64,000 bases of DNA. It comes from Verrucomicrobiota bacterium. Lineage in GTDB: Bacteria > Verrucomicrobiota > Verrucomicrobiia > Limisphaerales > JAHDYP01. Shown one piece after another: positions 9,074 through 17,062 of the stretch. Under the pieces are notes generated by a model that saw only the letters and a list, made by a program, of their open reading frames with translations, made no database searches and had not been told where the DNA came from. The stretch spans positions 1-64,000 of the forward strand of contig JAHDYP010000007.1 of the NCBI GenBank assembly GCA_023383055.1, written 5' to 3'. The position numbers and the translations under genes are program-made. Numbering within the stretch: position 1 is the stretch's first letter; each line of letters opens with the position of its first letter.

Positions 9074-10489
9074 TCAGGTTTGCATGAATCCGAGGTCGGG
9101 GTGCGGGAACCGGCCGATGTTGGGGAGCACGAGTGGTAGATCGGCGGGTGCCACGCCGAACCAGAGCGCCAGGGTGGCGGCCATTTCGTCGGTCGAGACC
9201 TTGGGGATCCAACTGCCGCGGGAGCCGGTATCGTCGGGGCCGTTGATTTCGAGGATGGGCATGTTGCCGTAGAGCTGTCCGCCATTGACGGCGCCGCCGA
9301 GGACGAGGTGATGTCCGCCCCAGGCGTGATCGGAGCCCTTGCCGTTGCTGTTGTAGGTGCGATTGAAATCGGAGGCGGTGAAGAGGGTGATGCGGTCGCT
9401 GAGGCCGAGGGTGACGGTGGCTTGATGGAAGTCGGCCAGGGCGGAGGCGAGTTCGCTCAAGAGCGCGTGGTGGTCGTCGAGTTGGGCGTCGTGGGTATCG
9501 AAGCCGCCGAGCGACGCGAAGAAGATCTGGCGTTGCATGCCGAGGGGTTGGCGGGCATCGATGAGGCGGAGGATCATGCGGAGTTGGCTGGCGACGCGAT
9601 TGAGTCCTCCGGTGGCGGTGGTGCTGTTGGGGAATTTGTCGGTGTGCTCGGGCACGGTGGCGAGGACGGATTTGAGGAGGGCGTCGTTGGCGACGGCGCG
9701 TTTCATGATGTTGGCGTATTCCTGTTCGAAGAGGTGGCCGTAGCTGCGGGCGAGCATTTGGTTGGCGGCCTGGTAGAGCTGGGGCATGGGGGCCCAGGTT
9801 TGGTCGGACTGGGTGAGGCCGATGCTGCCGGATGGGGTTACGTGGTATTGGAGGACTTGTTCGCCGACCTGGAAGAAGTTGGCGCCGGCGATCGAGACGT
9901 TCATGGAGATGCGGGAATCCGCGTTGAGCGCCTGGAGGAGATCGGCGATGCGGCCGCCCCAGCCGACCTTGCGGGGTGAGTCCGGGACGGAGGTTTGCCA
10001 CTGCACCTGCTGGTCGTTGTGGGAGAAGAGGTGAGGGGGAACGGCGCCGCCGCCCGAGCGGTACTCGGCCTTGGTGATGGGGGCGACGAGGGTGCCGACA
10101 TTGCAGACGAGGGCGAGTTTGCCGGTGTTGAAGAGGGGTTGCAGTGGGGCGAAGGCGGGATGGAAACCGAACTCGCGGCCGTCACCGGTTGGCAGATCCA
10201 GGGCCAGGAGCGATTCACGCGGGAGGGCGAGGATGCCGCGGTCGCGCTGGTAGGCGGCGTAGGCTTGGGTATCGCGGGGAACGATGAGGTTGTTGGCATC
10301 GTTGCCTCCGAACAGGAAGAGGCAGATCAGGGCTTTGCTGTCATCGACGGGGGCGCCCTGGGCGGAGAGGGTGGCGTTGAAGAGGCGGAGGGTGCCGAGG
10401 GTGGAAAGGAGGCCGGTGAGGCCGAGCCCGGCGCAGGCGGACTGGCCGAGGAACCGGCGGCGGGTGAGGCGGGGTGCGGGTGTATTCAT
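9074..10489 (-). CDS. DUF1501 domain-containing protein with Tat signal
   Basis: MNTPAPRLTRRRFLGQSACAGLGLTGLL Tat motif; LICLFLFGGNDANNLIVP, GGFDTHDAQLDDHHALLSEL, DFNRTYNSNGKGSDHAWGGHHLVLGGAV. Confidence 0.93.
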   Translation of the reverse strand: MNTPAPRLTRRRFLGQSACAGLGLTGLLSTLGTLRLFNATLSAQGAPVDDSKALICLFLFGGNDANNLIVPRDTQAYAAYQRDRGILALPRESLLALDLPTGDGREFGFHPAFAPLQPLFNTGKLALVCNVGTLVAPITKAEYRSGGGAVPPHLFSHNDQQVQWQTSVPDSPRKVGWGGRIADLLQALNADSRISMNVSIAGANFFQVGEQVLQYHVTPSGSIGLTQSDQTWAPMPQLYQAANQMLARSYGHLFEQEYANIMKRAVANDALLKSVLATVPEHTDKFPNSTTATGGLNRVASQLRMILRLIDARQPLGMQRQIFFASLGGFDTHDAQLDDHHALLSELASALADFHQATVTLGLSDRITLFTASDFNRTYNSNGKGSDHAWGGHHLVLGGAVNGGQLYGNMPILEINGPDDTGSRGSWIPKVSTDEMAATLALWFGVAPADLPLVLPNIGRFPHPDLGFMQT

Positions 10490-10516
10490 GACGTGGGACG
10501 GGGTGATGGTGGGAGA

Positions 10517-13500
10517 TCAGCGTTGGACGAAGAATTCGGGTGAGGTCATGACCAGGTAGGCGGCCATGCGGGCGCGCCAGGTTTGGCGATCGGTGGAGTA
10601 ATCGAACCAGGTGGGGAGGGCGGCGAAGGCGGAACGGATGTCCTGGCGCAATTCGGGACTCATGGTACCGAAGAGCAGGCGTTCGTTGAGATGATCGATG
10701 AGCCTATCCTGCGCTGCTTGCGGGGTGAGGCCGGCGGTGTTGAGCAACGCGACCAGCGGGGCAAAATCGAAGCGCACCACGGCGCGGCCGCCCGTTCCGT
10801 CGGGTTCGGGGGTCCAGATTCCCCACGACATGCTTTCGAAGTGGCGATTGGCCTGCCGGATGGCGGTGGTTTCGGCGAAGATTTGGAATTCGGGGGAAAG
10901 GAGGCCGGCCTGGGCAATCGGTCCGGGGTTCGAGAAACCGGGCTGGAAGAAGTTGAAGACCGAGCTGGCGAGGAGAGGAGCTTGTTCGGGCATCGACCAC
11001 TGGAAGTTGAGAAAGAGGCGATGATCGCCCGAGTCGGCGAGGGGGGGCGGGACACCCAGGACTCGGAGCATGCGCGTCATGCGGAGGAGCGGTTCGGCCG
11101 GCTTGCCGTAACTGATCGAATAGCGGACTTCGGGGTGACGGGCTTCGTAATCGAGGAGCAGCGCTTTGAGGGTGGCGCCGAGGTCACCCCGCACGCCCTG
11201 CCCGTTGTTGTCGAAGACCTGGGCGACGCGTTGGATGTAGCCGGGGCTGGGATTACTGGTGACGAAGCGTTGGATGAGTTGCCGGGCCAGGAAGGGACCC
11301 AGATTGGGGTGAAGAAAGATGGCGTCGAGGGCGAGTTCGAGTCGTTGCACGCCGTTCGTTCCGGCGGGAATGAGGGTGCCGCCCAGAATGGTCCGGTCTT
11401 GGGTGTCATGGAACTCATCGTAGAACGACATGGGCCGGAGTTCGTCGTAGCCCCAGCGGAACCAGGCGTTGCGGTCGGCGACATTGCCATTGCTCCAGCG
11501 CGGGGGGGTGGCGGGATCGTAATGGGGGCCCCAGCCGGTGAACACGTGCGCCAGGGCGACGATATCGTCCTGGGTATAGGTTGGCAGCGGCAGTCCTTGC
11601 CCGTCGAGCATGAGGCTGCCGTCGGCGTGCATGCGGTTCAAGCCCACGGAGAAGAGCTGCATGACTTCGCGCGCGTAGTTCTCGTCGGGCTCATGGCCGG
11701 TTGTGGGATCGGGCTTTTGGTTGCGCATCATGCTGAGGTAGGTGCCCATCATGGGGCTGAGGGTGATGACTTCGAGCAGGTCTCGGTAATTGCCGAAAGC
11801 GTGATCGACGAGCGTGTCGTAGTAGAGGGAGGTTCCTTCGTGGTTGCCGTCGAGGGCGCCGAACTGGGAGATGACGAAGATCTGGCTGAGGGCGAAGGCC
11901 ATGCGTTGTCGGAGTTGATCGGGGGCGGTCAGGGCATGCTGCCACCAGGCTTCGTTGCGGGGGGTCTGCCAGCCGTCGTTGCCATCGCGGAGCTCGAGTT
12001 CGGCGCGGCGGTGTTGGACGTAGGGAAGGTGACGTGTGGGTGGCAACGCCTGTTGGGCGTCGATCCACGCGGCGTAAGTCGTGGCCTCCAGTGCGGTCAT
12101 CGAGTCGTCGGTGGGGCCGAATGTCGACTGGGTGAGAAACCGCGCTGCTTCTCCCGGGTTGGTGGCGGTGGTGGGGGCGGGTGGCGGTGCGGGTGATTCC
12201 GGCATGGTTTCCCAGGCTGGGGCGCGGAGGAATTGACCCAGCAATTCCCCAGAGGAATGGCCGGTGCTGGCAAGGCGGAGCCAAAGACTGTGATCGTCCA
12301 GCGCGGCGATGATATCTTCGCGAGACAGCCCTCCGGCGGGATCGAAAGCCCAATCCACGAGCGGGATCTGGTTCAGGGGCAGCGAAAGCACGACCGGCCC
12401 GCCGGCACCGTCTGGGGAAACGAACAACTCGGCGGCGGTCTGGGGGCTGCCGAGTCCAGCGAACGAAAGTGTGACCTGGCTGCCCAGGGCGTTGCCCGCG
12501 CGGCGGATCGAAGCGACACCGGACCCGGCCGAAGCCACCCCGATGGGGGCGCGCAGCGAAGCAACAAAGATCACATCGGCGGAATCGTCGATCGTCACGG
12601 TGGCTGAGGCGGGGGAGCCCAGCAGGAACCCTTGGCCGGGTTGCAGTGTGAGCGTGACGGTCTGCTGGGGTTCAATGACTTGGTCGGGCAGGGGATCGAT
12701 CGAGACACTCACGGCGCGGGCGCCGGCCGGGAGATGCGCCAATCCGGCCAACGGGGCGTAATCGATCCCGGCCCGGGCTGTACCGGAGACGGCATAGGCG
12801 ACGGAGATAGGTTCGATACCGCCGGAGCGGAAGAGTGTGAAGCGGGCGACCTGGTGCTCCGCCTCGTAGGCGCGAGCGGTGGCAACGCCCAGGGAGACGG
12901 TGCTCGCGCTGGAGAGCGTGCGGCGCGCCGCATCGGCATCAGGCACCCGCGGAGTGGTCGTGGCTTTGTGAGGGTCGAGCCCCAGCAACTGCTCCTCGTA
13001 ATCGGTGACGCCATCGCCGTCCGAATCCACCTGATCGGCCAGCAACCGGAAGAACAGGCTGTCGCCGTCCGCCAGGATATGCTCGAGCGCAAGCCCCGTG
13101 GTCGATAGGTGCGGCGGCCCGAGGATTTCCCGGGTGCCGGGCTCTTGATCGGGTCGAGTCCAGGCCACCGAAAGGTGATCGCCGCCGGAGGACTCGCGCT
13201 GGAACACCTCGAAGTAGTAGCTGTGGCCGGCGAACAAGGTGATGGGGGCGGACACTTGCTCCGGGTACTTCGTCCATTGCCGGAAGGAAGTCCAGGCGGG
13301 GACTCGGGCGGCGAGGGATTTGTTGGCGGGGTTGGCATCGGAGGAGATCCACAACTCGCTGCCGTCATCGCTCGCGATCCAGAAGGTGTAATCGCCATTC
13401 GCGGGTGGCAGCAGCCAGCCATGCACCCACTCGCCGAAGTGGCCTTCGTCCGGGCTGGTCTGAGGGATTTCGACTTGAGGGACAATGAGCTCGAGCGCTG

Positions 13501-14011
13501 GCGCGGGTGTTCCGTTCGCCGCGTAGCTCTTGACCGTGGACAGCCCGCCATTGGTGAGCCCCGTCCAGCGCGAGCGCCAGGCCCCGTCGGTGGCGAATCC
13601 ACCGTCGAGTGGCAGCGCGAGGTTGTGCTCCGGGCCGCTGCCGACTACGGGACTGCCCACAGGGTACCAGTTGTGCATGTCACGCGAGGCGAGGATCCGG
13701 TAGCGGATGCCCGGCACGCTCGGCCAATGTGCGATCACCTCGAGATCGTCGGGGCGGTGGAGTGAGGAGAACCGCGGATGATCGGTGGGATCGTTGGGGT
13801 TGGTGCCGGCGGGCGCTTCCTGGCGATTGGTGAAGCCGTCGGCGTCATCATCCGCGTCGGGGGCCAACAGTGGACCGTGGATTGCCTCCCATACGTCGCT
13901 GGCATCGTTGCCGTTGTCGTCGATCTGGGCGTGGCCGTCGACCGGGGCGATCATAAGGAAGATCAGGCAGGAGAGCGCGTGATGCAGTATTGGTCTGATG
14001 CTGGTGAACAT
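10517..14011 (-). CDS. DUF1800 domain-containing secreted protein with PA14-like, TSP3-like and Calx-beta regions
   Basis: Signal peptide MFTSIRPILHHALSCLIFLMIAPVDGHAQ; PA14-like GYTFWIASDDGSELWISSD; DSDGDGVTDYEEQLLGLDP; C-terminal DUF1800 (AARFLTQSTFGPT... NYAREVMQLFSVGLNRM... FTGWG). The ORF-track start at 15325 runs antisense over another CDS, so the start is set at the ATG at 14011. Confidence 0.9.
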   Translation of the reverse strand: MFTSIRPILHHALSCLIFLMIAPVDGHAQIDDNGNDASDVWEAIHGPLLAPDADDDADGFTNRQEAPAGTNPNDPTDHPRFSSLHRPDDLEVIAHWPSVPGIRYRILASRDMHNWYPVGSPVVGSGPEHNLALPLDGGFATDGAWRSRWTGLTNGGLSTVKSYAANGTPAPALELIVPQVEIPQTSPDEGHFGEWVHGWLLPPANGDYTFWIASDDGSELWISSDANPANKSLAARVPAWTSFRQWTKYPEQVSAPITLFAGHSYYFEVFQRESSGGDHLSVAWTRPDQEPGTREILGPPHLSTTGLALEHILADGDSLFFRLLADQVDSDGDGVTDYEEQLLGLDPHKATTTPRVPDADAARRTLSSASTVSLGVATARAYEAEHQVARFTLFRSGGIEPISVAYAVSGTARAGIDYAPLAGLAHLPAGARAVSVSIDPLPDQVIEPQQTVTLTLQPGQGFLLGSPASATVTIDDSADVIFVASLRAPIGVASAGSGVASIRRAGNALGSQVTLSFAGLGSPQTAAELFVSPDGAGGPVVLSLPLNQIPLVDWAFDPAGGLSREDIIAALDDHSLWLRLASTGHSSGELLGQFLRAPAWETMPESPAPPPAPTTATNPGEAARFLTQSTFGPTDDSMTALEATTYAAWIDAQQALPPTRHLPYVQHRRAELELRDGNDGWQTPRNEAWWQHALTAPDQLRQRMAFALSQIFVISQFGALDGNHEGTSLYYDTLVDHAFGNYRDLLEVITLSPMMGTYLSMMRNQKPDPTTGHEPDENYAREVMQLFSVGLNRMHADGSLMLDGQGLPLPTYTQDDIVALAHVFTGWGPHYDPATPPRWSNGNVADRNAWFRWGYDELRPMSFYDEFHDTQDRTILGGTLIPAGTNGVQRLELALDAIFLHPNLGPFLARQLIQRFVTSNPSPGYIQRVAQVFDNNGQGVRGDLGATLKALLLDYEARHPEVRYSISYGKPAEPLLRMTRMLRVLGVPPPLADSGDHRLFLNFQWSMPEQAPLLASSVFNFFQPGFSNPGPIAQAGLLSPEFQIFAETTAIRQANRHFESMSWGIWTPEPDGTGGRAVVRFDFAPLVALLNTAGLTPQAAQDRLIDHLNERLLFGTMSPELRQDIRSAFAALPTWFDYSTDRQTWRARMAAYLVMTSPEFFVQR

Positions 14012-14296
14012 AATGGGTCGGGTTTCGCCAACGCGGTGCGGCGCCGTGACCGCGGTGTGCGAGCAGAAGCTTCGCCAAGCGAGCTGAGTATGGAGCCTGG
14101 TTGGCGGGGGCGGAACGATATCGGTGAAGGACGACGAACCGGGTGGTTCCGAGGGTTGAGTGGTCATGGCGGGTGGTGCTTGACTGGTCTCAATCGGGAC
14201 AGGAGTCAGATTTGGAGGGGCGAACTCGGAACAGCGGGAGTTGCCTGCCGGCTCAATTGACTTCGAACCGGGCTCGCCGCATGGTGGTCCGAAGGC

Positions 14297-15724
14297 ATGA
14301 GCTCGAGGCGGTTGATTGGGATCTTTGGGCTGGCGGTCGTGGTGATCGTGCTGGTTTTTGGATCGGTCGCTGTTTGGCGGGTCTGGCATTCCGCTTCGGA
14401 ACCGAAGAAAGTGGCGGATAAGTCCGTTCCGGCTTCGCGTCACGCGATGGTCGAGATTGACACGAACGCCGTATTGGCCGATGTGCTGGCGAGTATCTCG
14501 GACACGGTCGAGCGCCTGAAAGTGCCGCTGGCCACGCCGTTGGTGTTGGACAAGGTGGTGAGCTTCGAGACGCGACCGGTGCTGCTCGGCCGGCCATCCA
14601 GTCTGCGCAGCGAGCTGATTTATGAAGGCGGTTACGAGTTCCGACATCAGGACAGCATCGTCTTTGAATTCCGCGCGCCCGATTCGATCAGGAAGTCCGC
14701 CGAAGTGAGAATTCCCGTGGCGCGGGCCGGGTATGGTCGGGAGAGACTTCTGGCCGACATGGCCGTCGCGCGGGCGAGCTTCAAAGCTGACTTGCGCCGA
14801 CTCGGACATACGAATCTGAGTCGGTTGGACAAAGACCCCTCCCTCGCCGATCGCTTGGCAGACTGGATGGATTCGGATCCACCGCGCTGGTTTCTGACCT
14901 GGTACGGCGGGGCGGTGGTCGAGATGGATGCCGCGACGCGGAGCCTCAAACACTATTGCATCCCCGTGGAGATTTTCGGGCGTGAGCCGTGGCCGACGAC
15001 CCTGAGCCATGCGCGCCAGGTGAAAGGGGGTGATTCCGTGGAGTTGCCCGCTCCGGACTGGTCCGAGCTGAAGCTGGAGGGAGTGGAGCGTGACTCTGTT
15101 ATCGCACTGATTCGGGCGGTTCTGCCGGAAGCCAGGGAGTTCTGTGCGCAGATTGGTCCGCCATTTCCCACGCGTTTTGGAGAAGCCGACCTGCTGTTGA
15201 ATGATTCGACGGTCGGGCTGAGCAGCGGCCGGATCTGGCTGCGGCTCCGGCTGAAGTCGGGCTTTATGATCAGCTACCATCAAGGCCGCGTCGTCGGTGT
15301 GTATGCACCGGATACCGTGCTTCATCCCAACTACCCGGAACTCGATGGGATGGTCCGACGCTCGGAGGAGTATTGCGGTCCCATCCGGATGACGGGGAAT
15401 CAGGCCGTCGCCAGAATTCGTGACGTGGCGATTAACCGTCTGGGCTTGCCCAGGAAGGAACTTTGGCTGGATACCGAAGCCTCGTTCTGGCGCACGGTGA
15501 ACCCGGCAGAGACGAATGGCCTGCGGCGCTATGTCGTCGTCTGGGAACGGCCCGAGACTGACGAGGAGCGGGAACGGCGCATGTACCGGAGGTGGCCGCG
15601 GGAGACTTCGGTGTGGGGCGAAGTCGATGCCGTCAGCGGCGAACTGAAGAGTTTCGTGGCGGGCGGCGCGGCACTGGCCATGCCCGATCCGCTGCCTCCT
15701 CGGCTTGACGAATCAACCCATTAA
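14297..15724 (+). CDS. Hypothetical single-pass membrane protein, 475 aa
   Basis: MSSRRLIGIFGLAVVVIVLVFGSVAVWRVWH N-terminal TM; long coherent ORF. Confidence 0.8.
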   Translation: MSSRRLIGIFGLAVVVIVLVFGSVAVWRVWHSASEPKKVADKSVPASRHAMVEIDTNAVLADVLASISDTVERLKVPLATPLVLDKVVSFETRPVLLGRPSSLRSELIYEGGYEFRHQDSIVFEFRAPDSIRKSAEVRIPVARAGYGRERLLADMAVARASFKADLRRLGHTNLSRLDKDPSLADRLADWMDSDPPRWFLTWYGGAVVEMDAATRSLKHYCIPVEIFGREPWPTTLSHARQVKGGDSVELPAPDWSELKLEGVERDSVIALIRAVLPEAREFCAQIGPPFPTRFGEADLLLNDSTVGLSSGRIWLRLRLKSGFMISYHQGRVVGVYAPDTVLHPNYPELDGMVRRSEEYCGPIRMTGNQAVARIRDVAINRLGLPRKELWLDTEASFWRTVNPAETNGLRRYVVVWERPETDEERERRMYRRWPRETSVWGEVDAVSGELKSFVAGGAALAMPDPLPPRLDESTH

Positions 15725-16429
15725 CCAGGCTAGGAGGGGGGCATAGAGCAGGCTGGGCAGGTAATTGGCGAGCTCGACTTTCTTGATCTGCAGGATGACG
15801 AGCGAGATGGCGAAGACGATGAGACCCGCGGTGCCGAGCAAAGGGCTGAGGAGGGCATGCTGTTCGAGCCAGGGGGCGGCAAGTCGAGCAGAGAGGGTGA
15901 TGGTCCCCTGCCAGGCCACGAGCGGGATCAGAGTCAACAGGACCGGCCAACCCAAGGTGCGGGCGAAGGCGAGGCAGGCGAGACCGTCCATGGCTGCCTT
16001 GACGGCCAAGGTCTGCCAGTTGCCGGAGAGTCCGTCCTGAAGGGCGCCGACGAGGGCGATTGGGCTCACGCAAAAGAGGATCGTGCAGGCGGCGAAGGTA
16101 TCGCCCATCCGTGCGTTGGCTGGTGAAGTCACGCCCACCCGCTGGGCCGCGTATCGACCCAGTCCATTCAAGGATCTCTGGAGCCGGAGGAGGCTTCCGG
16201 TGAAATTGCCGAGCATCAGGGCGAGCATGATGATGCCGAACGACTTCAGGCCGGCGAGGAACGGCCCGGGAAGCGATTGCCAGGTCGCGCTCAGGCCGGC
16301 ATAGGCGGCGAACGCGCCGATGAGGATTTTCCACGTGTTTTGACTCGCGGCGGAAGGTTCCTTTTTCGAGGCGAGCCCGACGGCGGCACCGAGCAGGATG
16401 GCGGCGGCATTCAGGATGGTCCCGGTCAC
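15713..16429 (-). CDS. DUF554 family membrane protein
   Basis: MTGTILNAAAILLGAAVGL... KSFGIIMLALMLGNFTGSLL... GDTFAACTILFCVSPIALVGALQDGL is typical of DUF554. Confidence 0.9.
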   Translation of the reverse strand: MTGTILNAAAILLGAAVGLASKKEPSAASQNTWKILIGAFAAYAGLSATWQSLPGPFLAGLKSFGIIMLALMLGNFTGSLLRLQRSLNGLGRYAAQRVGVTSPANARMGDTFAACTILFCVSPIALVGALQDGLSGNWQTLAVKAAMDGLACLAFARTLGWPVLLTLIPLVAWQGTITLSARLAAPWLEQHALLSPLLGTAGLIVFAISLVILQIKKVELANYLPSLLYAPLLAWLMG

Positions 16430-16601
16430 GGGATGGAATCAAGCATACCTGGACGAGTGGTGCAACGACGCGGTGCCGGAGGTTGGCGCTGTTGTCAAGG
16501 TGGGCTGAAGGAACCGCGGTTGCGCCCAAGCGTTCAAGGAACTCGGAAAAATCGTCATTGCAATTGGCGGTTCGGACGGGCATTTATTGCCTCCTGTGGT
16601 T

Positions 16602-16679
16602 CGGGGCGTAGCGTAGCCTGGCTAGCGCGCTTGTTTCGGGTACAAGAGGTCGTGAGTTCAAATCTCACCGCCCCGACCA
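16602..16679 (+). tRNA. tRNA-Pro (CGG)
   Basis: CGGGGCGTAGCGTAGCCTGGCTAGCGCGCTTGTTTCGGGTACAAGAGGTCGTGAGTTCAAATCTCACCGCCCCGACCA; acceptor pairs, anticodon stem CTTGT/ACAAG with loop TTCGGGT, GTTCAAATC, encoded CCA. Confidence 0.97.
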
Positions 16680-17062
16680 TCTCCAACTCCCTGCAAAAAC
16701 TGGAGATAGCGCAGATTCAGCCCCGGGCGGCGGCGAACGGAAAAAGGACGGCACACGAACCCAGCCATACCCGTTCTACCGGGTTTGTTGGCGAGTGGTC
16801 CCAGTTTTCGTGGATGTAGTGGCGCATCTCCGGCAGGGGGCTGCTCAGTTGAAAGTCGCAGCAATACATGCGGTCCTTCAGAAAAAGAGCCAGCAATTTC
16901 TCGCTTTTCCTGATTCGAGTATCGTTACGGTGCACGGCTGGCGCTACTCCGTATGCCCATGCCAACAGGAGACTTTCCCATGCCTGCCGCTGCCGTCATC
17001 AGATCGATATCCTCCCATTGAGTCGGCCGAGGACACCCCGGGTTCGACTGCGGCGCCGGACG

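Noticed and set aside
14012-15325. N-terminal extension of the DUF1800 ORF in the track
   Set aside because: Runs antisense through the 14297-15724 CDS; a signal peptide starts at the ATG at 14011.
16277-16819. 180-aa plus ORF containing FRVQEVVSSNLTAPTI
   Set aside because: Reads through tRNA-Pro; spurious.
16717-16965. 82-aa minus ORF downstream of tRNA-Pro
   Set aside because: No recognisable family, overlaps other small ORFs; could be a remnant but not supported.
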